NCBI GenBank assembly: GCA_036365145.1
Contig: JAEOAD010000025.1
Location: 27,351,001 to 27,415,000, forward strand
Origin: Orientallactaga sibirica
Taxonomy: Eukaryota > Chordata > Mammalia > Rodentia > Dipodidae
Reading direction: 5' to 3'
DNA: 64,000 bases
Shown piece after piece: positions 53,201 to 64,000 of this stretch. Position 1 is the first letter of the stretch. Each line of letters opens with the position of its first letter. The notes under the pieces were generated by a model that was given only the letters and a program-made list of their open reading frames with translations, was not told where the DNA came from and searched no databases. The translations under genes were made by a program, and so were the position numbers.

Positions 53201-56200
53201 AGCTGGCCTTGAACTCACAGCAATCCTCCTACCTCTGTGTCCAGGGTCCTGGAATTAAAGATATGCATCACCACATCCAGCTGCCATTTTCAGTTTTTTT
53301 AAATAAGTATTTTATTTTATTTTATTTTAGAGAGAAAGAGGCAGATTGAGAGAGAGAATGGGTGTGCCAGGTCCTTCAGCCACTGCAAACAAACTCCAGA
53401 TGCATGCATCTGACTTACATGGGTCCTGGGGAATCAAACCTGGGTCCTTTGGCTTACCAAGCAAGTACCTTAACCACTAAGCCATCTCTCCATCCTTCCT
53501 AATTTTTAAATTACAAAAACTCTAAAGGGTAACTTTGAAGATTAAATGAACTTACAGTGTATTTGATAGTGTCAGTTATTAGTTAATGTTTTAAAGAAAT
53601 TAGAGGTCTGGGGAGATGGCTCAGCAGTTAAGGAACTTGCCTGCAAAATCTAATGACCCAGGTCCAGTTCTCCAGTACCCACATAAAGCCAGATGCACAA
53701 AATGATGCATGCATCTGGGGTTTGTTTGCAGTGGCACTATGCCCTGGTATCCCTGTTCTCTCTCTCTCTCTCAATACTTACAAATAAATAAATAAATAAA
53801 AATATTCTTTAAAAAATGCTGTGTGTGTGTGGTGGTGCACACCTTTAATCCCAGCACTGGGGAGGCAGAGGTAGGAGAATTGCCATAAGTTCAAGGCCAC
53901 CCTGAGAGTACATAGTGAATTCAAGGTCAGCCTGAGCTAGAGTGAAACCGTATCTTGAAAAAAAAAAAAAAGAGAGAGAGAGAGAGAAAACAGAAATTAG
54001 TGCTAGGCGTGGTGGCCCCCACTTTTAATCCCAGCACTCAAGAGGCAGAGGTAGGAAAATCACTGTGAGTTCAAGGCCAGCCTGTGACTACAGGGTGCAC
54101 TCCAGGTCAGCCTGGGCTAGAATAGGACCCTACCTCAAAAACAAAAAATAATAATTGGAAGAAGCCAGACTTGGTGTTATACACCTGAATCCCAGCACTT
54201 GGAACATAAGAAGTAGAAAGATTGTGAGTTTAAAGCCAGCCTGGAAGCACAAAGGGGCGCACGTATCTGGAGTTCGTTTGCAGTGGCTAGAGGCCCTGGT
54301 GCACCCATTCTCTCTCTCTCTTTCCCTCTCTCTGTCTCTAATAAACGAATAAATAAAAATAAAATCTTTAAAGCCAGCCTGGGCTACATAGTGAGATACT
54401 ATCTCAAAAAAAAAAAAAAGAAAAGGGGCTGGAGAGCCTTTAATCCCTTAGTGGTTAGGAGGTGTTTGAGTTCAAAGCCAAAGGAGACTACATAGTTTTC
54501 CAGGAGCCTGGGCCAGAACCCACCACCGAAAAACCAAAAAAAAAAAAAAAAAAAAGCCAGATGCTGGAGAGATGGCTTAGTGGTTACAGGTGTTTGCCTG
54601 CAAAGCCAAAGGAGTTTGACTCTCCAGAACCCATATAGCCAGATGCACAAAGGGGCACTGGAGGCCCTGGCTGGCCCTGGCATGCACATTCTCTCTCTCT
54701 CTCTCTGCCTTTTTCTCAAATAAATAAAATATATTTTTTAAAATGGCCTTAAAGATGGCTCAGCAGTTAAAAGGCACTTGTTTGCAAAGCCTGATGGCCC
54801 AGGTTCAGTTCTTTAGTACCCATATAAAGCCAGATGCATGAAGTGGTACATGTGTCTGGAGTTTGTTTACAGTGGCACAGGGCCCTAGTACACCCATATT
54901 CACTCTGCCTCTTTCTATCTCAAATAAATTTAAAAAAATTTTTTTAAAAGAATAAGTGGGGGCTGGAGAGATGGCTTAGCAGTTAAGGCACTTGCCTGCA
55001 AAGCCAAAGGATCCCATTTCGATTCTCCAGGACCCATATAAGTCAAATGCAGAAGGGGGCACATGCATCTGGAGTTCATTTGCAGTGGCTGGAGGCCCTG
55101 GTGCACCCATTCTCTCTGTGTGTGTCTCTTTCCCTTTCTCAAATAAATAAATAAAAAATAAATAAATAAATAAATAAATAAAAAAAGGCCGGGCATGGTG
55201 GCACACGCCTTTAATCCCAGCACTTAGGAGGCAGAGATAGGAGGATTGCCATGAGTTTGAGGTCATCCTGAGAATACAGAGTGAATTCCAGGTCAGCCTG
55301 GGCTACTAGTGAGACCCTACCTCAAAAAACAAAAACAAAAACAAGCCGGGTGTGGTGGCGCACACATTTAATCTCAGAGCTTGGGAGGCAGAGGTAGGAG
55401 GATCGCTGTGAATTTGAGGCCACCCTGAGAATACAGAGTGAATTCCAGGTCAGCCTGGGCTACTAGTGAGACCCTACCTCAAAAAACAAAAACAAACAAA
55501 AACAAGCCAGGTGTGGTGGAGCACACATTTAATCTCAGAGCTTGGGAGGCAGAGGTAGGAGGATCGCTGTGAATTTGAGGCCACCTTGAGAATACAGAGT
55601 GAATTCCAGGTCAGCCTGGGATAGAGAGGGAGATCCTACCTCAGAAAACAAAAATTAAGAGCCGGGCGTGGTGGCGCACGCCTTTAATCCCAGCACTCAG
55701 GAGGCAGAGGTAGGAGGATCGCCGAGAGTTCGAGGCCACCCTGAGACTACATAGTTAATTCCAGGTCAGCCTGGACCAGAGTGAGACCCTACCTTGCAAA
55801 ACCAAAAAAAAAAAAAAAAATTAAATTAAATGAAAGGCTTTTTTTTTTTTTTTTTTTTTTTTTAATTGGAAGTAGCAGCAGAGTTTGGAGCAAAAAAAAG
55901 TGGGGCTCTATTTTCAGATTCATAATCTATTCTTGGTCCACTGTGGGCAAATCCATGGTTCATCTGTAAAATGGGCTGTTTACCCTCTCTGACCACTCAG
56001 GGTGGGTGTGGACACAGCCCAGTGAGCCTTCGAGGCCAAGGCCCTGAGCAGCAGGTTTGCCTGACACTCCCCTTCTCATCCATGGCAGAAGCGGGATGTG
56101 ATCACAGAGACCAAGATTGTTGAGCTGGTGATTGTGGCTGACCATTCTGAGGTGAGCCTGCGCACCCCACCCCAACCCGCCCCAACCCCCATCCGTCCCC

Positions 56201-59200
56201 CCATCTTTTACGGTGACTCTTTGGAATCCCAGGTCAGGAAGTATGCCGACTTCCAACATCTGCTGAATCGCACCCTGGAAGTGGCCCTCCTGCTAGACAT
56301 AGTGAGTGCTGGGCCAGGCAGGAGCCCCGCGCCCTCCAACCTCAGTAATCCCCTTTCTAACCCTCAACTCTCCTTCAGTTCTTCCGGCCTCTGAATGTTC
56401 GGGTGATGCTTGTGGGCCTGGAGGCCTGGACCCAGCGCGACTTGATAGAAATGAGTCCAAACCCAGAAGTCATGCTAGAAAACTTCCTCCGCTGGCGTCG
56501 GACAGACTTGCTGCCCCGACTGCCCCACGACAGTGCCCAGCTGGTGACGTAAGGCCCCCAGGCCCAGCTCTATCCTGTCCTGGCCAAATTCACATCCCTT
56601 CAACTTGCTACCTCAGGCTCTGACGTTCTGGTCGTGGCTTCTCCTCTCTGTCCCACAGTGTCACTTCCTTCTCTGGGCCTATGGTGGGCATGGCCATTCA
56701 GAACTCCATCTGTTCTCCTGACTTCTCGGGAGGCGTGAATATGGTAAGTTCTTTGCCCACCTCCTCCCTGTGCCTAGTTAGGTCCCCCCCACCCACGTGT
56801 GGAAGTGTGTAGTCAAGGAAGGCTGCCTTCACACATGGCTGGCTTCAAAGTTGTAGGTATAGAGCCGGGCGTGGTGGTGCACGCCTTTAATCCCAGCACT
56901 TGGGAGGCAGAGGTAGGAGGATCGCTGGGAGTTCGAGGCCAGCCTGAGACTGCATAGTGAATTGCAGGTCAGCCTGGGCTAGAGCGAGACCCTACCTTGA
57001 AAAATAAAGTTGTAGGTGTAGGGGAGGAACGTCCATGAGGTGGCGTCTGCTTGTCATTTGTGTCCAGTTCATCACAGAGTATCCAGTCAACACTTAGGAA
57101 ATATTCCCACTTCTAGAGGGACTGGAGGTGACCTCCAGGGGTCACGGAGGGAGGGAGGGGATAGAGTTGAGCTAGAACCTAGGTCTCCTGTCACTCAAGC
57201 CTGACCTCTTCAGAAGCAATAAAGAAGGATGCAGCATCCCCTGAAAGCCCAGGGGAGCAGATGCAGAGGGGACAGGAGCCATCAGGTGAGGCTGGGCCGG
57301 ACTTGGGGATCCCCCTTTCCGATGACAGGACCATTCCACCAGCATCCTGGGAGTGGCTGCCTCCATTGCCCATGAGTTGGGTCACAGCCTGGGCTTGGAC
57401 CATGACTCACCTGGGAGCAGCTGTCCCTGTCCGGGTCCAGCTCCAGCCAAGAGCTGCATTATGGAGGCTTCTACGGAGTGAGTGACTGCGGGGTGGAACG
57501 CGGGAGCCAGGTGGGGCAGGCTGGGCAAGAGCCAACCATCCTTGCTGTCTGCTCCAGCTTCCTACCGGGCTTGAACTTCAGCAACTGCAGCCGCCGGGCC
57601 CTGGAGAAGGCCCTCCTAGATGGGATGGGCAGCTGCCTCTTTGAACGGCAAAGGCTGCCCAGCCTGCCTCTGGCGTCGTCTTTGTGCGGAAATATGTTCG
57701 TGGATCCTGGCGAGCAGTGTGACTGCGGCTTCCCAGATGTGAGCCCCTCACCCAAAACCTTGCCCCCTCCCATCTGCCCCACCTGCGCAGCCTTCTCTGT
57801 GTCTCCTGAGCTGCCTTCTGGCTCTCAGTGGATCTCCTTGTCTGCAGGACACTGGTGGTTGGGCTATAGCTGTCACCTTGCTGTGTGGTGTCAGCAATTT
57901 TTTGTTTGTTTTTTCAAGATAGAGTCTCACTCTAACCCAGACTCCCAGTTTAACCTGAAACTCACTCTGAATGTAGTCCCAGGCTGGCCTCAATTTCACA
58001 ATAATCTTTCTACCTTTGCCTCCCAAGTGCTGGGATTAAAGGTGTGCGCCATTATATCCAGGTCTCCAGGTCCTCCTCTCCTCCCCCTCCTCCTCCTTCT
58101 TTTTTAAAGCAAGAGAGAGCGGGAGAGAATTGGCTCACCAGGGCCTCCAGCCACTGTAATTGAATACCAGATGCATGTACCTAGAGCATTTGTGCGACCA
58201 TGCACACTTGCATCACCTTGCGTCTGGCTTACATGGGACCTAGAGAGTAGAACATGGGTCCTTAGGCTTCATAGGCAAGTGCCTTAACTGCTAAGCCATC
58301 TCTCCAGCCCCCAGCTTTTTTTTTTTTTTTGAGAGAGAGGTAAAGAGAGAATGGGTACACCAAGGCCTTCAGCAGCTGCAAACGTACTCCAGATGTGTGC
58401 ACCCCCTTGTGCACATGTGCAACACTGCGCACTTGTGTCACTACGCATCTGGCTACACGAGATCTTGAGAGCCAAACCTGGGTCTTTAGGCTTCACAGGC
58501 AAGTGCCTTAACCACTAAGCCATCTCTCCAGCCCCCAGCTTTTTTTTTTTTTTTTTTTTTGGTTTTTCAAGGTAGGGTCTCGCTCTAGCCCAGGCTGACT
58601 TGGAATTCATTATGTAATCTCAGGGTGGCATGGAACTCATATCGATCCTCCTACCTCTGCCTCCTGAGTTGGGATTAAAGGCGTGCGCCACCATGCCTGT
58701 CCCTCAGCTCTTTTTAAAAAAAAAAATATTTTTTATTCATTTACAGGTAGAGAGTGAGGGAGAGAGAGAGAGAGAAAGAAAATGTGTGCAAAAAAGAGAA
58801 TGAGCACACCAGGGCCTCTTGGCACTGCAAACAGGTGCTACTTTGTGCATCTGGTTTCACGTGGATACTAGGGAATTGAACCCAGCCATCAGGTTTTTGC
58901 AAGCAAGAGCCTTTTTTTTTTTCTTTTTGGTTTTTCAAGGTAGATGGTCACTCTAGCCAAGACATACCCAGAATTCACTATGTATTTCCAGGGTGGCCTT
59001 GAACTCATGTCGATCCTCCTATCTGTCTAGTGCTTGGATTCAGGCGTGCGCCACCACGCCCAGCAGCAAGAACCTTTAACTGATGAGCCATCACTCTAGC
59101 CCCAAAACTTCTTGATTTGCTGTCTGGGAGGAGGGGCGGGGTCAGTTTGTAGGCCCCATCCTGCTCTGAAGCTCAGTTCCCACTGTGACCTTGACCCCAG

Positions 59201-62200
59201 GACTGCACTGATCCTTGCTGTGATTACTTCACCTGCCAGCTGAGGCCAGGGGCCCAGTGTGCGTCAGACGGACCCTGTTGTCAAAACTGCAAGGTGAGCG
59301 TAGACGTGACTGGCCACTTGGAGCTCACCTGCCAGGTGCAAGGGTGAAAGGTCATTCTGGCCTGTGACCCCTGAACTCCTGGCTAAGTTGACCAAGCACT
59401 CACTGTAATGCGTGCCCACCCTCCACAGCTGCGCCCAGACGACTGGCCATGCCGCCCTCCTACAGGCGACTGTGATTTGCCCGAGTTCTGCCCAGGCAAT
59501 AGGTCCCAGTGCCCCCCTGACGTCAGGCTAGGGGATGGTGAGCCCTGTGCCAATGGACAGGCTGTGTGCATGCATGGACGCTGTGCCTCCTATGCCCAGC
59601 AGTGCCAGTCACTCTGGGGACCTGAGGCCCAGCCTGCCGCACCACTTTGCCTCCAAACATCCAACACGCGGGGCAATGCTTTCGGGAGCTGTGGCCGCAG
59701 CCCCAGCGGCGGCTATGTGCCCTGCACCCCTAGGTAAGTGGGAAAACAGCTTCCTCCTCGGAGCCGGTGGGAACCTTAGCCCTGCTTCCACCGACCTGGC
59801 TTGTCCCTCCACTCCCAGAGATGCGATTTGTGGACAGCTGCAGTGCCAGGGGGGCAGAAGCCAGCCCCTGCTGGGCTCAGCCCGGGATCTGCTCTGGGAG
59901 ACTCTGGAAGCCAATGGGACACAGCTGAATTGCAGCTGGGTGCACCTAGACCTGGGCAGGGATGTGGCCCAGCCCCTCCTGGCTCTGCCTGGCACTGCCT
60001 GTGGCCCTGGCCTGGTGAGTAGGCTGGGTGGACAAGACCACGTAGAAAGGGAGGTGTAACCCCACAGTAAGCAGTGCCCAGGCCTCACCGTCCACCAGCG
60101 CAAAACACAGGCTCTGCGGGAGGCCACAGTCTTACCTCAGATAGAGCAAAATCTTGTTCCCATGGTGCCTCAGGCTCTGTGTGTACAGGCAGGCTGGTCT
60201 TGTTGGCCTCCTGCTCCCAGCACAGCTCTGCGAGAATGTGATTCCTCTCTTCTCTCCATGGCACAGGTGTGCATTGACCACCGATGCCAGCCTGTGGACC
60301 TTCTGGGAGCCCAGGAATGTCGAAGCAAATGCCACGGGCATGGGGTGAGCTGGCATGGGGGAGATGGAAGGGGGAGAAGGGTACCTCCTGAAAACAAAGG
60401 AACGGGGGCTTTGGAAGCAGACATACCCAGGTGTTCGTGTGCTCTGCCTATCCCTAGCTGTGTGGCCAGGGCACAGGGCAGGTCCTTGATCTCCCTGAGC
60501 TCAATTTCCTCTCCAGCAAATGGTCACAATGATGGTACCCATGTCCTGGAGGACATGAGACATGCAAGCTGTTAACTGTGCCTTCTTAGCTGGATGGCAT
60601 TTTCTCTGGCATAGACCTCTTCTCTCCAGGCTCTGTCTGCCCACCCCCCCCAGCACACTTGCCAGCTGCGGAAGCCTGCTCTTCCGGTGCTGGATGCCAG
60701 GGAATCATCCCAGCTTTCAGAACCTCATTGCTCACCCTGTACCTCTAGGTCTGTGACAGCAACAGGCACTGCCACTGTGATAAAGGCTGGGCACCCCCCA
60801 ATTGCATGACCCAGCTCCGAGGTAGGACCTGGGCAGCTGGGAGGGAGAAGTGGCATGTCCTTCACCTTTCTCCTCGGCCCCTTCCTGGTCCCTTCACATC
60901 TTGTTCCCAGAGTCTGTGACCCTCGAACCCCTGCATGGCCTCTGATCACTTCCCCCTTGGCCCCTGGTCCTCCCTGGGTGGGGAGTTCCTAGCTCTGTCC
61001 ACCCTTAATCGCGACCTCCTTCCCCCCACAGCAGCCAGCTCCCTGACCACAGGCCTGCTCCTCAGCCTTCTCTTGTTGCTGGTCCTAGTGCTTCTTGGTG
61101 CCAGTTACTGGCACCGTTCCCGCCTGCACCAGCGACTCTGCCAGCTCAAAGGATCCAGCTGCCAATACAGGTATGAGCACTCCCCTGCTGCCACCTCCTT
61201 CATCTCTGGGGACAGTTTGGAAGCCCGCCCTCACCAGTGCAGTTCCTGCCACTTGCTCCTGAGCCCCAAGCCTCTTAGACCCTGAACTTGTTAAAACACA
61301 CACACACACACACACACACCTCCCTTCCCTACATGTGTCTCCCAACTTCACTCACGGGCATCCCACACCCTAAGGTGCCAGGGCCATTTCACCCTAGATC
61401 TCAGCCCTGCCCCTTGGGCCGGAACCTTCCAAGGCTACAGAGTTGACTCCCCCCACCAGAATGGCAGGTGGGTGCCAGTAGGATCTGAGGGCTCCTCCCT
61501 CTTTGCCTTTCCTCATGCTCAGAGCAGCCCAATCCAGTGCCCCTGAATGCCCAGGACCCCCACAGAGGGCGCAACTGATGCCAGGCACTAAGGTGAGCCC
61601 CTGAATGCCAGATGAAAGGGATTACCTGACATCCAGCTTGAGTCTTGGAGGTGGGCATTATAGGTTCTAGACTCAGAGAAAGGCTAGCAATGGCCAGTCA
61701 GTAAAGAGTCAGGGCCATCCCCCCTTCCCTCACTCCCCTGACTGAGGCAGAGGGGTGAGGACAGGTGACAGGTGGCGTAGGGAGGGCCAGTCACCCCAAG
61801 GAGGCTCCGATGAGCTCTTTCAGTGGGCCGAGCTGGTGGCTCTGAGAAGTGGGTAAATCCATTCCCTTCACAGTGACAGTGCCAGGGGACAAGGGGGGTG
61901 GTGCTCAGAAGGACTTTCAATGTGCCAGGACTTGACAAGGCAGAGGACACACCATGTATGAAAGGGCTGGTGAGTGGTCAAGGCCTGAGCCCGCTGGCTC
62001 TGATACCAAGAGGATGTGTGTGGAGGCAGCCTGCATCCCCCCCCCATCACCTGTCACCCCTCCCCGCATGCAGCTGAGTAACTGCATGCCTGCCCTCACT
62101 GCCCGCGGAGCTCTTCTGCTCCTGCCTGGACACTAACTCCTCTCTGTCCACATCTGTCTCTGCTCCCTCCTGCCCACCCTGCCTGTGTGCGTCTCCTGCT

Positions 62201-63169
62201 CTCAGCAGACTAGTGCACCCCACTTCCCGGCTGCCCCCTCCAGGCCGCTGCCACCTGACCCTGTGCCCAAGAAACTCCAGGTAAATCTGGGCCGGGCCTT
62301 GCCCTAGTTCAGGATAGGTGGGAGGCTTGGTGCTCAGGTGCTCCCCACCAGTGGTGTTCTTCGCTAGGGGACCAGGGTGCCCCTTCAGTCTTCAGAAAGC
62401 CCCAGAATCAGCAAAGGGTGAGCTCCCGCCGTGGTCTCTGCTGCCACCGTGTGGTCGACGGTAGGACTGCAGTCAGCCAGGGACTCCATGGTTCTCCCAC
62501 ACCTTCCTCCTGCCTACCCCCCTTCTCTCCCCACCCTTGGCTGACTCTGCATGCTGACTTCAACTCCCCTGGGGAGACTGTGCATGCCCACCACCTTGGA
62601 ACGTGCTGTCACAGCCGCTGCTCCTCTCTCTGTTCAGGCTGAGCTGACTGGCCGACCCAGTCCCCCCACTCGCCCTCTGCCCGCTGACCCTGCGGTGAGG
62701 CGCCCGAAGGTAACAGTGTGGGGAGAGAAAGGCACCGCCTCTCCCCTCACCTAGGGCTGTAACACTGGCTCCGCGCCTGAGTGCACGTGTCCTAGTGTGC
62801 CTGCGAGGATGGCAGGTTTGTTTGGTGACCTCTAGTCCTGCCCCCAGCACCACTGTGTTGGGGGGGGGGACTTGACAGCCCTCCAAGATGGCTCCTGCCT
62901 TCTCTCTCAGTCTCAGGGGCGTGCCAAGCCCCCACCCCCAAGGAAGCCACTGCCTGTGGACCCCCAGGGCTGGCACCCATCAGGTGACCTTCCTGGCGCA
63001 GGAGCTAGAAGCATGCCATCGGTGGTGCCCTCCAGGTAGGTGAGGAGGGCGGTGCTGAGGGTAGGCAGGTGGAGTGAGAGATCTAGACAAGAAGACTTCT
63101 TTTTTTCTCACCATCCTCAACTCCAGGCCAGCACCACCACCCCCAGCAGCATCCTCGCTCTACCTCTGA
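48146..63169 (+). CDS. ADAM15: ADAM metallopeptidase domain 15 (metargidin), 865 aa, 23 coding exons
   Basis: Type I membrane zinc protease-disintegrin that sheds surface proteins and binds integrins. Exons: 48146-48224, 50038-50144, 50789-50865, 51232-51310, 51473-51549, 51642-51834, 56089-56151, 56233-56301, 56379-56548, 56659-56743, 57329-57477, 57558-57738, 59201-59293, 59429-59733, 59819-60014, 60267-60344, 60749-60821, 61032-61170, 61523-61592, 62206-62280, 62638-62709, 62911-63035, 63127-63169. They sum to 2598 nt in phase. Signal peptide [15 protein letters not shown]; prodomain; furin site RRKR across exons 6-7; zinc site [11 protein letters not shown] (residues 348-358); disintegrin from about 425, with TGD at 486-488 where human has RGD; Cys-rich and EGF-like parts; membrane span about 698-718; cytoplasmic tail with proline-rich SH3 sites, ending SSLYL. 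Tail exons 19-22 keep phase in combination and are alternatively spliced in human. Confidence 0.96.
48225..50037 (+). other. ADAM15: ADAM15 intron 1
   Basis: The first part (48225-49200) is unique, GC-rich near the promoter. A worn tRNA-derived SINE lies at 49200-49375 (-) and a B1-type at 49430-49575 (-). The remainder to 50037 is unique. No additional exon was supported. Confidence 0.75.
50153..50208 (+). repeat. CA repeat next to the ADAM15 exon 2 donor
   Basis: About 27 CA units begin 9 bp after the exon 2/intron 2 boundary (50144). CA repeats this close to a donor can bind hnRNP L and change splice-site use. Confidence 0.95.
50209..50788 (+). other. Unique remainder of ADAM15 intron 2
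   Basis: About 580 bp with no SINE, exon or RNA gene that I can recognise. Confidence 0.5.
51940..56040. repeat. SINE-filled ADAM15 intron 6
   Basis: tRNA-derived: 51940-52200, 52350-52435, 52940-53140, 53300-53495 (-); 53605-53815, 54245-54370, 54555-54735, 54745-54935, 54960-55185 (+). B1-type: 52205-52350, 52590-52750, 53140-53285 (-); 53820-53965, 54000-54155, 54160-54245 (split by the 54245 element), 54425-54550, 55187-55340, 55345-55500, 55505-55655, 55660-55815 (+). A CTTT/CCTT pyrimidine repeat spans 52443-52575. This 4.25-kb intron lies between the prodomain exons and the furin-site exon. Confidence 0.84.
55345..55655 (+). repeat. Tandem pair of near-identical B1 units
   Basis: Two adjacent copies share the same private changes (ACACATTTAATCTCAGAGCT, GTGAATTTGAGGCC, AGAATACAGAGTG), about 160 bp apart. 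This indicates local duplication of one B1, not two independent insertions. Confidence 0.75.
56862..57010 (+). repeat. B1-type SINE in ADAM15 intron 10
   Basis: One full-length copy with a short AAAAATAAA tail; the rest of the intron (56744-57328) is unique. Confidence 0.88.
57895..59100 (-). repeat. SINE cluster in ADAM15 intron 12
   Basis: B1-type 57895-58065; tRNA-derived 58100-58310 and 58315-58535; B1-type 58545-58705; a tRNA-derived copy (58725-58912 and 59067-59100) split by a B1-type SINE at 58913-59066. All are in minus orientation. Confidence 0.86.
61295..61319 (+). repeat. CA repeat in ADAM15 intron 18
   Basis: About 12 CA units 125 bp after the transmembrane exon 18, in the intron preceding the alternatively used cytoplasmic exons. 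Confidence 0.95.
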
Positions 63170-63245
63170 CTGCTCCTATGGTTCCTCTGCCTCCAGCCCA
63201 GTACTTAGAGAAGTGGAATCTGCCGGAGAGCCCCGACCCCAACTT

Positions 63246-63251
63246 AATAAA
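63246..63251 (+). terminator. Proximal AATAAA in ADAM15 3' UTR
   Basis: Canonical hexamer 77 bases after the stop codon. It could be used as a proximal poly(A) site, but there is a second one downstream with a better GT-rich context. Confidence 0.5.
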
Positions 63252-63424
63252 GGAGCAGAAGTCTAGACGCTGTGGTGTCCAGTATAAGGAGCCGCCCACG
63301 TTCAGGTGCTGTTAAGCAGCATCCTGGGACTCTCCTCCTACATGGCTGCAGCTGGGTACTGGGGAGGGGCAGGGCCTTGATTGGGCTGAAGGCGGTGCAC
63401 ACAGCCTGTCTGTCCTGTTGTAAT

Positions 63425-63430
63425 AATAAA
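63425..63430 (+). terminator. Distal AATAAA, likely main ADAM15 poly(A) signal
   Basis: AATAAA is followed within 30 bases by TGTGAG and a GT-rich region (CTGGTTGGTCCTG). This gives a 3' UTR of about 280 nt. Confidence 0.72.
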
Positions 63431-63454
63431 TGTGAGATACTGGAAATTGTCGGC

Positions 63455-64000
63455 TCCTGGTTGGTCCTGCTGCATTTCTAGGTCTGGCCACCAGGAGACG
63501 CTGCTTCCCCAAGCCACAGCCGACTGGGGAGGGTGGGAGTTCCCCAAAGGGTCAGCCAGAAAGGGTCCTGGGGATGCCCGCTGCTTGTTTTTGCTTGGTG
63601 TGGGATGGCCCGCAACACAGTCCTGCATCCCGGGAAGTAGTTTACGCCTAATCTCCAAGTCCTTATCCTGCGTGGTGCCCAGCCTCCAGCAGCAAACTCT
63701 AATGGACAAACCACCCAAACTGTCCGAGCTGCGTCCACCCTCTCTCTCACTAGGGGCTGGGAAAGCGAATTAACTGGGGTTCTCAGAGCCCGGAGCCTAG
63801 GTGGAGCAGGGCGGCAGTTCCCACAGTCCTAAAGTCCTGCACCTGCCTCCTTCCCCTCCCCGCCCCCACCTGATGGCTCCAGAACAAAGGTGCTTTGTGC
63901 AGGCTGCTACCATCTCACCACTTCCGTCCTTAGGTCCTCAGAATCGGGGCTTATTAGTCTCCGGCCCAGAGAGAAGGGGTGTGGTGAAAGGGGAGGGCCA
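63455..64000. other. Intergenic sequence after ADAM15
   Basis: About 550 bp of unique sequence without SINEs or a recognisable exon. By mammalian synteny EFNA4 should follow on the plus strand; its CDS is not in the window. Confidence 0.6.

Noticed and set aside
63432..63773. Possible first exon of EFNA4
   Set aside because: No signal peptide or ephrin sequence and no CpG island; only synteny suggests the gene, which should start beyond the window.

Overview
This window is mammalian nuclear DNA carrying four protein genes in the conserved order ZBTB7B (+), DCST2 (-), DCST1 (+), ADAM15 (+), as on human chromosome 1q21.3. All four were recognised by reading the exons and joining them at GT/AG sites. 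In every gene the exon lengths keep phase from start to stop. The predicted lengths (539, 764, 682 and 865 aa) are close to the human proteins. The interspersed repeats are rodent: about a hundred copies or fragments of a B1-type (7SL-derived) SINE, and of a tRNA-derived SINE whose head resembles mouse B2 but whose body differs. That pairing is not the mouse or rat set; from memory it fits a jerboa-like (Dipodoidea) rodent. The species call is inference.

Layout: 1-1013 is 5' non-coding sequence of ZBTB7B; 1020-2997 is its two-exon CDS; 2998 to about 4850 is its 3' UTR. DCST2 follows on the opposite strand (15 coding exons, 22624 down to 4866). Its stop codon lies inside its own poly(A) signal, and its 3' end meets the ZBTB7B 3' end within a few tens of bases. 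A 1.1-kb gap (22625-23738) separates DCST2 head-to-head from DCST1 (15 coding exons, 23739-47431). DCST1 ends in a CpG island that also holds the ADAM15 promoter, which is built of degenerate GC-box repeats. ADAM15 (23 coding exons) runs 48146-63169. The last 0.5 kb is intergenic; by synteny EFNA4 should follow outside the window.

DCST1 and DCST2 are paired sperm membrane proteins acting in gamete fusion. Both end in the same C4C4 RING-like cysteine pattern. ZBTB7B is the ThPOK/cKrox transcription factor and ADAM15 a membrane metalloprotease-disintegrin.

The most unusual structure is a pair of near-identical direct duplications. One is about 3 kb and covers DCST2 exons 11-14; the other is about 1.8 kb and covers DCST1 exons 1-2. 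In the first, small indels pile up toward the inner junction from both sides. That looks like two overlapping low-accuracy contig or read ends joined without being merged. I read both as probable assembly artefacts that would damage automated gene models. I see no new enzymatic or defence system here. The best biological leads are the ZBTB7B/DCST2 tail-to-tail arrangement, CTCF-like motifs carried by the tRNA-derived SINE, CA repeats next to splice sites, the GC-box repeat promoter and the RGD-to-TGD change in ADAM15.
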